DNA from: JAAZBA01 sp964461815
GTDB lineage: Bacteria; Bacillota; Clostridia; Oscillospirales; QAMX01
DNA: 64,000 nucleotides
Direction of reading: 5' to 3'
Assembly (NCBI GenBank): GCA_964461815.1
Contig: CAYWVF010000014.1
Location: 1 to 64,000, forward strand
Position 1 is the stretch's first letter, and each line of letters starts with the position of its first letter. Below the pieces are notes generated by a model. That model saw nothing but the letters and a program-made list of their open reading frames with translations, ran no database searches and had not been told where the DNA came from. The translations under genes and the position numbers were made by a program. Below are positions 53,298-62,123 of this stretch, piece by piece.

Positions 53298-54191
53298 ATG
53301 GGCCAGAAGGTAAATCCCCATGGACTGCGCGTAGGCGTTATCAAGGACTGGGATTCAAGATGGTACGCTAAAAACGAAAAGGTCGGAGACCTGCTCGTCG
53401 AGGATTACAAGATCCGTAACTATATCAAGAAGCTTTTGTATGATGCAGGAGTACCGAAGATAGAGATCGAGCGTAACCCGGCTAAGGTTCGTATATTTAT
53501 CCACTGTGCAAGACCCGGTATCGTTATCGGACGCGGCGGTGCAGATATAGAAAAGCTCAGACTGGACCTCGAAAAGATGATCGGTAAGAGCGTAGCAGTT
53601 AATATTATCGAGATAAGAAATCCTGACCTCAATGCTCAGCTCGTAGCAGAGAGCATTGCAGCTCAGCTCGAAAAGAGAGTAAGCTTTAGACGTGCTATGA
53701 AGCAGTCTATGGGCAGAGCTACAAAAGCAGGCGCTAAGGGTATCAAGACAGCTGTTTCCGGTCGTCTTGGCGGCGCTGAAATCGCAAGAACAGAGCATTA
53801 TCACGAGGGTACAATTCCTCTTCAGACAATCAGAGCTGACATCGACTACGGCTTCGCAGAAGCTCATACAACATTCGGTCGTATCGGCGTAAAGGTTTGG
53901 ATATATAACGGCGAAGTTCTTACAAGCGGACCGAGACAGAGCACTGTTCCGGCACCGAGACAGGAAAGACGCGACAGACGTGAGAGACGCGACGGCGACC
54001 GCGGCGGTTACAGACGTGACGGTCAGCAGGGCGGCTTTAAGCGTGATGGCCAGCAGGGCGGTTACAGACGTGACGGTCAGCAGGGTGGCTTCAAGCGCGA
54101 TGGTCAGCAGGGCGGATTCAAGCGTGACGGCCAGCAGGGTGGTTACAGACCGAGACCTGCTCAGGCAAAACCGGAAGGAGGCAACGAATAA
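53298..54191 (+). CDS. rpsC: 30S ribosomal protein S3 with repetitive C-terminal tail
   Basis: 297 residues. The first 215 or so are a normal S3 (start MGQKVNPHGLRVG, KH motif PGIVIGRGGADIEKL, KGIKTAVSGRLGGAEIAR, GVKVWIYNGEVL), which helps form the mRNA entry channel and its helicase activity. Then comes an Arg/Asp/Gly/Gln-rich tail of about 75 residues with five perfect-length 9-residue repeats RDGQQGG(F/Y)(K/R) at residues 240-284, encoded by five 27-bp units at 54015-54149. Many S3 proteins end soon after the core, so the tail is an added feature. The stop overlaps rplP by 1 nt. Confidence 0.97.
   Translation: MGQKVNPHGLRVGVIKDWDSRWYAKNEKVGDLLVEDYKIRNYIKKLLYDAGVPKIEIERNPAKVRIFIHCARPGIVIGRGGADIEKLRLDLEKMIGKSVAVNIIEIRNPDLNAQLVAESIAAQLEKRVSFRRAMKQSMGRATKAGAKGIKTAVSGRLGGAEIARTEHYHEGTIPLQTIRADIDYGFAEAHTTFGRIGVKVWIYNGEVLTSGPRQSTVPAPRQERRDRRERRDGDRGGYRRDGQQGGFKRDGQQGGYRRDGQQGGFKRDGQQGGFKRDGQQGGYRPRPAQAKPEGGNE
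54015..54149 (+). repeat. Five 27-bp tandem repeats in the 3' end of rpsC
   Basis: Units at 54015, 54042, 54069, 54096 and 54123, each coding RDGQQGG(F/Y)(K/R). The units differ at synonymous sites (CGT/CGC, GGT/GGC, GAC/GAT) and by Phe/Tyr and Lys/Arg, so they are not freshly copied. Confidence 0.93.
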
Positions 54192-54643
54192 TGCTTCTGC
54201 CAAAGAGAGTTAAATACCGTAGAGTACACAGAGGTCGTTTGACAGGTAAGGCGTACCGCGGAAATACAGTTTCATACGGCGAATATGGTCTTGTTGCTAT
54301 GGAGCCGGCATGGATCAAATCAAATCAGATAGAAGCAGCTCGTATCGCCATGACAAGATATACAAAGCGTGGCGGACAGGTTTGGATCAAGATATTCCCG
54401 GATAAGCCGGTTACACAGAAGCCGGCTGAAACACGAATGGGTTCCGGTAAAGGCTCACCTGAGTATTGGGTAGCAGTAGTTAAGCCGGGAAGAGTCATGT
54501 TCGAAATAGCCGGAGTAAGCGAAGAAGATGCACGTGAAGCTATGCGTCTTGCAGGCTATAAACTGCCTATAAAGACAAAGTTTGTTAAACGTGCCGATGT
54601 CGAGGACAATTCAGAGGACGGCGGTGAAGTAAATGAAGGCTAA
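54191..54643 (+). CDS. rplP: 50S ribosomal protein L16
   Basis: 150 residues with LPKRVKYRRVHRGRLTGKAYRGN, TRYTKRGGQVWIKIFPDKP and RMGSGKGSPEYWVAVVKPG. It contacts the A-site tRNA elbow. It overlaps rpsC by 1 nt and rpmC by 11 nt. The C-terminus carries an acidic extension (DVEDNSEDGGEVNEG), slightly longer than usual. Confidence 0.97.
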   Translation: MLLPKRVKYRRVHRGRLTGKAYRGNTVSYGEYGLVAMEPAWIKSNQIEAARIAMTRYTKRGGQVWIKIFPDKPVTQKPAETRMGSGKGSPEYWVAVVKPGRVMFEIAGVSEEDAREAMRLAGYKLPIKTKFVKRADVEDNSEDGGEVNEG

Positions 54644-54824
54644 AGAGATACGTGAGATGACAGTTGAAGAGCTGAATAAGAAGTTAGGCGAGCTTAAAAA
54701 GGATCTTTTTAACCTCCGCTTCCAGAATGTTACGAATCAGCTCGACAATCCCAACAAAATAGTCGAGGTCAGACGCGATATTGCAAGAATCAAGACTATA
54801 ATCCGTGAGAAAACGGCCGTTTAA
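54633..54824 (+). CDS. rpmC: 50S ribosomal protein L29
   Basis: 63 residues, two helices, with MTVEELNKKLGELKKDLFNLRFQ and RRDIARIKTIIRE. At the tunnel exit next to L23. Starts inside the end of rplP, so translation is coupled. Confidence 0.96.
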   Translation: MKAKEIREMTVEELNKKLGELKKDLFNLRFQNVTNQLDNPNKIVEVRRDIARIKTIIREKTAV

Positions 54825-54838
54825 GCGAGGAAAGAAAG

Positions 54839-55096
54839 ATGGAAAAAAGAGCTTTCCGTAAAACAAGAGTAGGCCGCGTTGTGTCGGATAAAATGGATAA
54901 GACAATCGTGGTAGCTATTGAGGATAGAGTTAAGCATCCTCTTTACAATAAGATTATGAAGAATACCTATAAGCTTAAGGCTCACGACGAAAATAACGAG
55001 TGCGGCATAGGCGATAAGGTTGAGGTTATGGAAACACGTCCTCTGTCCAAGGATAAGAGATGGCGCCTTGTTTCAATAATCGAAAAAGCACGCTAA
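54839..55096 (+). CDS. rpsQ: 30S ribosomal protein S17
   Basis: 85 residues with an OB fold: RKTRVGRVVSDKMDKTIVV and VEVMETRPLSKDKRWRLV. Primary 16S rRNA binder. GAGGAAAG lies before ATG 54839. Confidence 0.97.
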   Translation: MEKRAFRKTRVGRVVSDKMDKTIVVAIEDRVKHPLYNKIMKNTYKLKAHDENNECGIGDKVEVMETRPLSKDKRWRLVSIIEKAR

Positions 55097-55110
55097 AGGA
55101 GGCTATTTGA

Positions 55111-55479
55111 ATGGTACAAGCTGAAACAAAACTTAGGGTAGCCGACAATACGGGTGCAAAGGAACTCAAGTGCATACGCGTAATGGGCGGATCTGTTGTT
55201 AAATACGGTAACATCGGTGATGTAATCGTAGCATCAGTCAGAAAAGCTGCTCCCGGCGGCGTAGTTAAGAAGGGTGAAGTTGTTAAGGCTGTTATCGTAA
55301 GAACAGCACAAGGCGTTCGTCGTGCAGACGGTAGCTATGTTAAGTTTGATGATAATGCAGCAGTTATAATCCGTGATGATAAGAACCCGCGCGGAACACG
55401 TATCTTTGGCCCGGTCGCAAGAGAGCTGCGCGATAAGGATTACATGAAGATCCTGTCGCTCGCCCCCGAAGTACTGTAA
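55111..55479 (+). CDS. rplN: 50S ribosomal protein L14
   Basis: 122 residues, VQAETKLRVADNTGAKEL at the start and GPVARELRDKDYMKILSLAPEVL at the end. Part of an inter-subunit bridge. Start ATG 55111 after AAAGGAGG. Confidence 0.98.
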   Translation: MVQAETKLRVADNTGAKELKCIRVMGGSVVKYGNIGDVIVASVRKAAPGGVVKKGEVVKAVIVRTAQGVRRADGSYVKFDDNAAVIIRDDKNPRGTRIFGPVARELRDKDYMKILSLAPEVL

Positions 55480-55494
55480 GGAGGGCACGAAATA

Positions 55495-55812
55495 ATGAAT
55501 GCTTTAAAGCTTAAAAAAGGCGATAATGTACTGGTTATTTCCGGTAAAGATAAGGGTAAAAAGGGTAAGATCATAAGCACAATTCCTGAGGCTGGAAAGG
55601 TATATGTAGAAGGCGTTAATGTTGCTACATTGCATAAGAAGCCGAGAAAAGCCGGCGAAACCGGTGGTATCGTAAAGCAGGAAGCTGCTATCTATGCCTG
55701 CAAGGTAATGGCTATATGCCCCAAATGCCATAAGCCCACAAGAATCAAGACAGAGATATCTGCAAGCGGCGAAAAGTCCCGTATATGCAAAGCTTGCGGC
55801 GCTGCTATATAA
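55495..55812 (+). CDS. rplX: 50S ribosomal protein L24
   Basis: 105 residues with the KOW motif KKGDNVLVISGKDKGKKGKI, and a C-terminal zinc-type pair CPKC and CKAC, typical of Gram-positive L24. One of the first proteins bound to 23S rRNA. Confidence 0.97.
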   Translation: MNALKLKKGDNVLVISGKDKGKKGKIISTIPEAGKVYVEGVNVATLHKKPRKAGETGGIVKQEAAIYACKVMAICPKCHKPTRIKTEISASGEKSRICKACGAAI

Positions 55813-55830
55813 TAGAAGGGAGCATATAGG

Positions 55831-56373
55831 ATGGCACGCTTAAAGGATAAATATTTAAACGAGGTCGCACCTGCTCTGATGAAGAAATTCGAGTATAAGA
55901 GCCCGATGCAGATCCCAAGGATCGAGAAGATCGTTGTTAACATCGGCTGCGGCGACGCAAGAGATAACTCCAAGGTCATCGACGCTGTTGTAAACGACCT
56001 TACAATAATCACAGGTCAGAAGCCTATAGTCACAAAGGCAAGAAAGTCAGTTGCTAACTTTAAGCTCCGTCAGGGCATGCCTATCGGCGCTAAGGTTACA
56101 CTCAGAAGCGAGCGTATGTGGGAGTTCATGGACAGACTCTTCAACGTAGCACTTCCGAGAGTACGTGACTTCAGAGGAATCAATCCTAATGCATTCGATG
56201 GCCGTGGAAACTATGCTCTGGGTCTTAAAGAGCAGCTTATATTCCCGGAAATCGAGTATGATAAGATAGATAAGATTCGCGGTATGGACATTATCGTTGT
56301 TACAACCGCTAACACGGACGAAGAGGCACGTGAGCTGCTTACATTAATGGGCGCTCCGTTTGCTAAGGCGTAA
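55831..56373 (+). CDS. rplE: 50S ribosomal protein L5
   Basis: 180 residues with MQIPRIEKIVVNIGCGDA, TGQKPIVTKARKSVANFKLR and LPRVRDFRGI. Binds 5S rRNA and the P-site tRNA. GGGAG lies upstream of ATG 55831. Confidence 0.98.
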   Translation: MARLKDKYLNEVAPALMKKFEYKSPMQIPRIEKIVVNIGCGDARDNSKVIDAVVNDLTIITGQKPIVTKARKSVANFKLRQGMPIGAKVTLRSERMWEFMDRLFNVALPRVRDFRGINPNAFDGRGNYALGLKEQLIFPEIEYDKIDKIRGMDIIVVTTANTDEEARELLTLMGAPFAKA

Positions 56374-56387
56374 GGAGGAAAAAGCAA

Positions 56388-56573
56388 GTGGCAAAGAAAT
56401 CAATGATTTTGAAGCAGCAGAGAGAGCCTAAGTTCTCAACGAGAAGCTACAACCGCTGCAAGATCTGCGGCCGTCCGCATGCATATCTCCGCGACTATGG
56501 CATCTGCCGTATTTGCTTCAGAGAGCTGGCTTATAAGGGCCAGATTCCGGGCGTTCGTAAAGCAAGCTGGTAA
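56388..56573 (+). CDS. rpsN: 30S ribosomal protein S14, zinc type
   Basis: 61 residues with two CxxC pairs (CKIC and CRIC), the zinc-binding form of S14 found in most Bacillota. Start is GTG 56388 with AGGAGG upstream. Confidence 0.96.
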   Translation: MAKKSMILKQQREPKFSTRSYNRCKICGRPHAYLRDYGICRICFRELAYKGQIPGVRKASW

Positions 56574-56586
56574 GGAGGAAAAAGTA

Positions 56587-56985
56587 ATGCATATAACAGA
56601 TCCTATAGCCGATATGCTGACGCGTATCCGCAATGCAGGTGCTGCAAGGCATGAGCAGGTTGATGTACCAGCGTCAAATATGAAGAAATCCATAGCCGAG
56701 ATCCTTTATGAGGAAGGCTATATCAAGAATTATCAGATCATCGATGACGGTGGACAGGGTATCATCCGTATCACACTTAAGTATATGGCTGATCATACAC
56801 AGGCAATCGCAGGTCTCCGTCGTGTTTCCAAGCCTGGTCTGAGAGTATACGCTTCATGTGAAGAGCTTCCTAAGGTTCTTCGTGGTCTCGGTATTGCTAT
56901 CGTTTCCACATCTAAGGGCGTTATGACAGATAAAAAAGCGAGAGCTGCCAAAGTAGGCGGCGAGGTTCTCGCATTCGTATGGTAA
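56587..56985 (+). CDS. rpsH: 30S ribosomal protein S8
   Basis: 132 residues beginning MHITDPIADMLTRIRNAG and ending with STSKGVMTDKKARAAKVGGEVLAFVW. S8 binds 16S helix 21 and represses the spc operon in E. coli. ATG 56587 with AAGGAGG is chosen; the longer reading from 56479 overlaps rpsN. Confidence 0.97.
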   Translation: MHITDPIADMLTRIRNAGAARHEQVDVPASNMKKSIAEILYEEGYIKNYQIIDDGGQGIIRITLKYMADHTQAIAGLRRVSKPGLRVYASCEELPKVLRGLGIAIVSTSKGVMTDKKARAAKVGGEVLAFVW

Positions 56986-56998
56986 GGGGGACGGAGAT

Positions 56999-57544
56999 AT
57001 GTCAAGAATAGGTAGAATGCCGATCACCATCCCTGCTGGCGTGGATGTAAAGCTCGATGGTCAGAAGATCACAGTTAAGGGTCCGAAGGGCACACTTACA
57101 CAGGAAATCCATCCGGTTATCAGCGTTGAAGTAGACGGCAACGTTATTCACGTTAAAAGACCGTCCGACATCGCAGAACATAGAGCACTTCATGGTCTTA
57201 CAAGAGCACTTATTGCCAACATGGTATATGGTGTAGATAAGACATTCAAGAAAGAGCTTGAGGTAAACGGTGTTGGTTATAGAGTTCAGAAGCAGGGCAA
57301 GAGCCTTGTTATGAACATTGGTTATTCTCATCAGGTTATCATGGACGAAATTGATGGTATTACAATTGATGTTCCGGCACCCAACAAGATCGTTGTTAGC
57401 GGTCCGGATAAGCAGGTAGTTGGTCAGTTTGCTGCTGAAATCAGAGAGAAGAGACCGCCCGAACCGTATAAGGGTAAGGGTATCAAGTACGCTGGCGAAG
57501 TCATTATCCGTAAGGAAGGCAAGACCGGCGGTAAGAAGAAATAA
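56999..57544 (+). CDS. rplF: 50S ribosomal protein L6
   Basis: 181 residues in two similar domains, MSRIGRMPITIPAGV at the start and RPPEPYKGKGIKYAGE near the end, which lies by the factor-binding site. GGGGG-type ribosome binding site before ATG 56999. Confidence 0.98.
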   Translation: MSRIGRMPITIPAGVDVKLDGQKITVKGPKGTLTQEIHPVISVEVDGNVIHVKRPSDIAEHRALHGLTRALIANMVYGVDKTFKKELEVNGVGYRVQKQGKSLVMNIGYSHQVIMDEIDGITIDVPAPNKIVVSGPDKQVVGQFAAEIREKRPPEPYKGKGIKYAGEVIIRKEGKTGGKKK

Positions 57545-57561
57545 AGGAAGGTGTGCCACGG

Positions 57562-57921
57562 ATGGTATCAAGAGTTGACGTAAATAAGCAGCGCGCTAAG
57601 AGACATCGCAGAGTGCGTGCAAAGGTCTCCGGCACGCCGGCAAGACCGAGACTGTGCGTATACAGAAGCCTTAGCAACATCTATGCACAGATCATAGACG
57701 ATATTAATGGTGTAACACTGTGTAGCGCTTCCACAACAGAGAAGATTTTCGCTGAGTACGGCGGAAACTGTGAAGCAGCAAAGAAAATTGGCCTTGCAAT
57801 CGCTGAGAGAGCTAAAGAAAAAGGCGTTGAAGAGGTTGTTTTCGACAGAAGCGGCTACATTTATCATGGTAGAATTAAAGAGCTGGCAGACGGCGCCCGT
57901 GAGGGCGGCCTGAAGTTTTAA
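57562..57921 (+). CDS. rplR: 50S ribosomal protein L18
   Basis: 119 residues with RHRRVRAKVSGTPARPRLCVYRS and a C-terminal DRSGYIYHGRIKELADGAREGGL. Binds 5S rRNA with L5. ATG 57562 lies 10 nt after AAGGAAGG; GTG 57553 is too close to that site. Confidence 0.97.
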   Translation: MVSRVDVNKQRAKRHRRVRAKVSGTPARPRLCVYRSLSNIYAQIIDDINGVTLCSASTTEKIFAEYGGNCEAAKKIGLAIAERAKEKGVEEVVFDRSGYIYHGRIKELADGAREGGLKF

Positions 57922-57938
57922 GAAGGGGGTCAGAGGAA

Positions 57939-58457
57939 ATGTCAAAGCTGATTGATGCATCTACCCTCGACTTAACTGAGAAGGTAGTAGCGCTGAGCCG
58001 TGTATCCAAGACCGTAAAAGGTGGACGTATCTTCAAGTTCACAGCACTCGTCGTAGTTGGCGATGGCAATGGTATCGTAGGATTCGGACTTGGCAAGGCA
58101 AGCGAAGTTCCCGACGCTATCCGCAAGGGAATGGAAGACGCTAAAAAGAATCTTAAGAAAATTTCTCTTAAGGGCACAACAATTCCTCACGAAGTAATCG
58201 GTGAGTTTGGTGCAGGCAGAGTACTTCTTAAGCCCGCAGCACCCGGTACCGGCGTTATCGCTGGTGGCCCGGTACGTGCGGTACTGGAGACAGTTGGTAT
58301 CAAGGACATCAGAACAAAGTGCCTTCGTTCCAACAATCCGCAGAACGTTGTTACAGCGACAATGAAGGGTCTTATCTCCCTTCGTAGCGCAGAGCAGGTC
58401 GCTGCAGTAAGAGGCAAGACAGCTAAAGAAGTTTCTCGCCTCGTGCAGAAGGACTAA
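57939..58457 (+). CDS. rpsE: 30S ribosomal protein S5
   Basis: 172 residues with VSKTVKGGRIFKFTALVVVGDG and the loop GIVGFGLGKASEVPDAI. Acts in decoding fidelity and, with S3 and S4, in the mRNA entry channel. GGGGG-type site precedes ATG 57939. Confidence 0.98.
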   Translation: MSKLIDASTLDLTEKVVALSRVSKTVKGGRIFKFTALVVVGDGNGIVGFGLGKASEVPDAIRKGMEDAKKNLKKISLKGTTIPHEVIGEFGAGRVLLKPAAPGTGVIAGGPVRAVLETVGIKDIRTKCLRSNNPQNVVTATMKGLISLRSAEQVAAVRGKTAKEVSRLVQKD

Positions 58458-58469
58458 GGAGGTTTAGTT

Positions 58470-58646
58470 ATGGCTGAAAAGAAAATTACACTGATTAAGA
58501 GCCTTAACGGACGTAACAAGAAGCACATAGCTACAGCTCAGTCCTTAGGTCTCAAGAAGATCGGCGATGTAACCGTACAACCTGACAATCCACAGACCGC
58601 AGGTAAGATTGCAAAAATCTGTTATCTCATCAAGGTTGAGGAATAG
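58470..58646 (+). CDS. rpmD: 50S ribosomal protein L30
   Basis: 58 residues (MAEKKITLIKSLNGRNKKH, AQSLGLKKIGDVTVQ, AGKIAKICYLIKVEE), the short bacterial L30. ATG 58470 follows AGGAGG 12 nt after the rpsE stop; TAG at 58644-58646. Confidence 0.97.
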   Translation: MAEKKITLIKSLNGRNKKHIATAQSLGLKKIGDVTVQPDNPQTAGKIAKICYLIKVEE

Positions 58647-58657
58647 GAGGCTAAGCA

Positions 58658-59098
58658 ATGAAATTATATGAACTTTCTCCGGCTCCCGGCTCAGTTAAAG
58701 AGGGCAAGCGCAAGGGTCGCGGAATCGGTACAGGCAACGGTAAGACAGGCGGTAAGGGTCATAAGGGTCAGAACGCCAGAAGCGGCGGCGGTGTACGCCC
58801 CGGTTTCGAAGGCGGCCAGATGCCGTTAGTTCGCCAGCTTCCGAAGCGTGGCTTTAAGAATCACTTTGCTACAAAGTATGCCGGCGTAAATGTTGGCAAG
58901 CTTGAAGCATTTGAAAACGGTGCAGTTGTTGATGCAGCAGCACTGAAAGAAATGGCTATATGCAAAAAGCAGCTCGACGGAGTAAAAATACTCGGCGGCG
59001 GAAAGCTTACAAAATCGCTTACAGTACGTGCAGCAGCATTCTCTGAAAGCGCAAAGCAAATTATAGAAGCAGCCGGAGGAAAGGCAGAGGTGGTATAA
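58658..59098 (+). CDS. rplO: 50S ribosomal protein L15
   Basis: 146 residues with the glycine-rich N-terminal arm KRKGRGIGTGNGKTGGKGHKG and GFEGGQMPLVRQLPKRGF, the L15 signature. Late 50S assembly. The stop is directly followed by the secY start with no gap. Confidence 0.98.
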   Translation: MKLYELSPAPGSVKEGKRKGRGIGTGNGKTGGKGHKGQNARSGGGVRPGFEGGQMPLVRQLPKRGFKNHFATKYAGVNVGKLEAFENGAVVDAAALKEMAICKKQLDGVKILGGGKLTKSLTVRAAAFSESAKQIIEAAGGKAEVV

Positions 59099-60388
59099 AT
59101 GTTTCAGACATTTATGAACGCATGGCGTATTCCGGAATTAAGGAAAAAGCTGTTGTACACGCTCATGATGGTCGTCATTTTCCGCTTTGGTTCTGTTGTA
59201 CTTCTGGTACCTGGTATAAACACAGAAGGCTTGCGTATCCTGTTCGATAATTATACGCAGCAGGGCAACCTTCTTGGTTATCTCAACGTATTAACTGGTG
59301 GATCGTTACAGAATGCTACGGTCTTTGCTATGTCGATCACACCTTATATTAACGCATCGATCATTATTCAGTTGTTGACGATTGCAATTCCTGCTCTCGA
59401 GCGCCTCGCAAAAGAAGGCGGCGAAGAGGGTCAAAAAAAGATCGGACTTATCACACGTTATTCTACAGTAGGTCTTGCACTTATACAGGGTATCACATAC
59501 TATATCCTTCTCAAGAACCAGAATCTTCTTCTTGATACAAGCTTCTGGAATGCAGTTGTTATAGTAATGAGCTTTACAGCAGGTTCTGCTATAGTAATGT
59601 GGATGGGCGAAAATATCTCCGAAAAAGGCATTGGAAACGGTATTTCAATATTCCTTTTCGTTGGTATCCTTTCTCGCGCTCCGTCAATGATATTCGGACT
59701 GTATTCTTACATGATCATGGGCGGCTGGTACATCGTAGCTACGATCCTTATAGTTATAATGTTCCTCGTTATGGTTGCATTCATCGTTTACGTAACAAAT
59801 GCTGAACGCAGAATACCGATCCAGTATGCGAAGCGCATGGTAGGCCGCAAAATGTACGGTGGACAGTCTACAAACCTTCCGATGAAGGTCAATATGTCAG
59901 GCGTTCTTCCGGTCATATTTGCTTCTACACTTCTCAGCTTCCCGGGAACAATTATTCAGTTCTTCTCACCGGCAGAGGGTACTTTCTGGTATAGCGTAGG
60001 CAAGTTCCTTTCTCCGACGAGCTGGTTCTATATTGTAATGTATTTGCTGTTGATATTTGGTTTCTCCTATTTCTACTCTGCAATACAGTTTAATCCGGTA
60101 GAAGTTGCCAATAATTTAAAGAAAAACGGCGGTTTTGTTATGGGTTACCGTCCCGGCAAGCCAACATCCGATTTTCTTGTAAAAATACTCAATAAGATAA
60201 CCTTTATAGGTGCTGTATTCCTCGCTTTGATCGCTGTTGTTCCTGTAATATTCGGTAGCGTAACAGGCATGAGCTCCATAATCATCGGAGGTACGTCTGT
60301 ACTGATCGTTGTCGGTGTTGCACTTGAAACATCTAAGCAGCTTGAAGCGCAGATCATGATGCGCCACTACAAGGGTTTCCTTGAATAA
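59099..60388 (+). CDS. secY: Preprotein translocase subunit SecY
   Basis: 429 residues and ten membrane helices. The plug and first signature MSITPYINASIIIQLL, then AERRIPIQYAKR in a cytoplasmic loop, and VMGYRPGKPTSDFL. Forms the protein-conducting channel with SecE and SecG (secG lies at 48999). Starts right after rplO. Confidence 0.98.
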   Translation: MFQTFMNAWRIPELRKKLLYTLMMVVIFRFGSVVLLVPGINTEGLRILFDNYTQQGNLLGYLNVLTGGSLQNATVFAMSITPYINASIIIQLLTIAIPALERLAKEGGEEGQKKIGLITRYSTVGLALIQGITYYILLKNQNLLLDTSFWNAVVIVMSFTAGSAIVMWMGENISEKGIGNGISIFLFVGILSRAPSMIFGLYSYMIMGGWYIVATILIVIMFLVMVAFIVYVTNAERRIPIQYAKRMVGRKMYGGQSTNLPMKVNMSGVLPVIFASTLLSFPGTIIQFFSPAEGTFWYSVGKFLSPTSWFYIVMYLLLIFGFSYFYSAIQFNPVEVANNLKKNGGFVMGYRPGKPTSDFLVKILNKITFIGAVFLALIAVVPVIFGSVTGMSSIIIGGTSVLIVVGVALETSKQLEAQIMMRHYKGFLE

Positions 60389-60402
60389 TAGGAGATTTTA
60401 TT

Positions 60403-61032
60403 ATGAAGCTTATATTATTGGGCGCGCCCGGTGCAGGTAAAGGCACACAGGCGGAAGTCATTCGCGATAGACTTGGTATTCCTCAGATCTCCACGGGTAA
60501 CATCATTCGTGAAGAGATAAAAAAAGGCAGCGAGTTAGGTCTTAAGGTAAAGAGCGTTGTTGAATCCGGCAATCTCGTATCCGATGAGCTTGTTATTGCA
60601 CTTGTTCAGGAAAGACTTAAGGCTGATGACTGCAAGAATGGTTACATTCTCGACGGTTTTCCTCGCTCAATAAAGCAGGCTGAGGCTCTTGCTGAGTTTG
60701 CAGATATTGATACGGTACTTGAGATCCATGTACCTGATGAGAAGATCATCGAACGTATGTCCGGCAGAAGAAGCTGCCCGGCATGCGGCGCAACATTCCA
60801 TGTTCTGTACAACGCACCTAAGGTAGAGGGTAAGTGCGACACATGCGGAGCTGATCTTACGATCCGCCGCGACGACAATCCCGAAGTTGTACGCGATCGT
60901 TTAAAGGTATATCATGAGCAGACTGAGCCCCTTATAGCTTTCTATAAGGCTCAGGGTAAGGTAAAAACAGTAATCGGACAGGAAGAGCTTGCTGATACAA
61001 CAAAGCTCACAATTGAGGCACTGGGTTTATAA
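60403..61032 (+). CDS. adk: Adenylate kinase, zinc type
   Basis: 209 residues, ATP + AMP to 2 ADP. P-loop GAPGAGKGTQ, AMP-site STGNIIREE, DGFPRSIKQ, and a LID domain holding zinc by CPAC and CDTC pairs, as in Gram-positive Adk. Placed between secY and map as in most Bacillota. Confidence 0.98.
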   Translation: MKLILLGAPGAGKGTQAEVIRDRLGIPQISTGNIIREEIKKGSELGLKVKSVVESGNLVSDELVIALVQERLKADDCKNGYILDGFPRSIKQAEALAEFADIDTVLEIHVPDEKIIERMSGRRSCPACGATFHVLYNAPKVEGKCDTCGADLTIRRDDNPEVVRDRLKVYHEQTEPLIAFYKAQGKVKTVIGQEELADTTKLTIEALGL

Positions 61033-61036
61033 TACA

Positions 61037-61789
61037 ATGATTGCTTTAAAAACGGCAAAAGAAATCGAAATGATGAGAATAGCAGGGCAGATAGCCGGGG
61101 CGGCGCTCGAAGCCGCCAAGGCTATCATAGCCCCGGGCGTTACTACAAGAGAGATCGACAATGTGGTAAGAAATGCTATCGAAGCTAAAGGTGCGATCCC
61201 AACGTTCAGAGGCTACAACGGCTTCCCGGGAAGCGCATGTGTTTCGGTAAATGAAGAGGTCATTCATGGGATCCCCGGTAATAAAAAGGTCAAAAACGGC
61301 GATATCGTTAAAATCGATGTCGGTGCGACCTACGGAGGCTTTGTGGGTGACTGTGCAAGGACATTCCCTGTTGGAGAGATCTCGGATGAAGCAAAAAAGC
61401 TGATCGAAGTAACGCGACAGAGCTTCTATGAGGGCATCAAATTTGCCAGAGTGGGCTACAGGGTATCTGACATATCAAATGCTGTGCAGAAATATGTTGA
61501 AGCTAACGGTTTTAGCGTGGTTAGAGATTTTGTAGGACACGGAGTAGGGCATAAGCTTCATGAGGACCCCGAGGTTCCGAATTTCGGTCGCCCCGGTCAT
61601 GGACCGAGACTGATACCTGGTATGACATTGGCTGTAGAGCCGATGGTAAACGTAGGTACGTATGAAGTAAATGTTCTGGCAGACCGTTGGACAGTTGTGA
61701 CTTTGGATCACAAGTTGTCTGCGCATTATGAAAACAGCATATTGATAACAAGTGGAGATCCGGAGTTGCTGACAGAGTACAAAAAGTAA
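61037..61789 (+). CDS. map: Methionine aminopeptidase, type I
   Basis: 250 residues, removes N-terminal Met from new proteins. Metal ligands lie in KIDVGATYGGFVGDCARTF, HGVGHKLHEDP, LAVEPM and the final E in AHYENSI. ATG 61037 begins 4 nt after the adk stop with a poor ribosome binding site, so coupling is likely; the longer reading from 60989 lies inside adk. No KOW/L14e-like gene follows. Confidence 0.97.
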   Translation: MIALKTAKEIEMMRIAGQIAGAALEAAKAIIAPGVTTREIDNVVRNAIEAKGAIPTFRGYNGFPGSACVSVNEEVIHGIPGNKKVKNGDIVKIDVGATYGGFVGDCARTFPVGEISDEAKKLIEVTRQSFYEGIKFARVGYRVSDISNAVQKYVEANGFSVVRDFVGHGVGHKLHEDPEVPNFGRPGHGPRLIPGMTLAVEPMVNVGTYEVNVLADRWTVVTLDHKLSAHYENSILITSGDPELLTEYKK

Positions 61790-61882
61790 TTTTTCGAAAG
61801 GTCAACAAGGCTGCAACGGATAAATACTGAGGCAGAAAATGCCGAAGTGATCTAAGGTTAAAGCACGAGGGAGGAATAGGTC

Positions 61883-62101
61883 TTGTCAAAGGAAGACGTA
61901 ATCGAGCTCGAAGGTACCGTCATAGAGGCGCTGCCAAACGCGATGTTCATGGTTGAAATTCCCGGAGGACATAAAATTTTGGCACATATTTCGGGAAAAC
62001 TTCGAATGAATTTTATAAGAATACTGCCGGGTGATAAGGTAACGGTGCAGATGTCGCCGTACGATCTTACGAGAGGCAGAATTACTTGGAGAAGTAAATA
62101 G
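61883..62101 (+). CDS. infA: Translation initiation factor IF-1
   Basis: 72 residues, a single OB domain: EDVIELEGTVIEALPNAMF, GHKILAHISGKLRMNFIRI and MSPYDLTRGRITWR. Binds the 30S A site during initiation. Start is TTG 61883 with GGGAGG upstream; the 93-nt gap after map has nothing I recognise. Confidence 0.97.
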   Translation: MSKEDVIELEGTVIEALPNAMFMVEIPGGHKILAHISGKLRMNFIRILPGDKVTVQMSPYDLTRGRITWRSK

Positions 62102-62123
62102 CAGTTACGAAAGGAAGGTCAAA

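Noticed and set aside
53355..54203. 282-codon minus-strand frame opposite rpsC
   Set aside because: A shadow of rpsC and its repeats; no start signals and no independent similarity.
61790..61882. A KOW/L14e-like gene between map and infA, common in Clostridia
   Set aside because: The gap is only 93 nt and has no suitable open frame.
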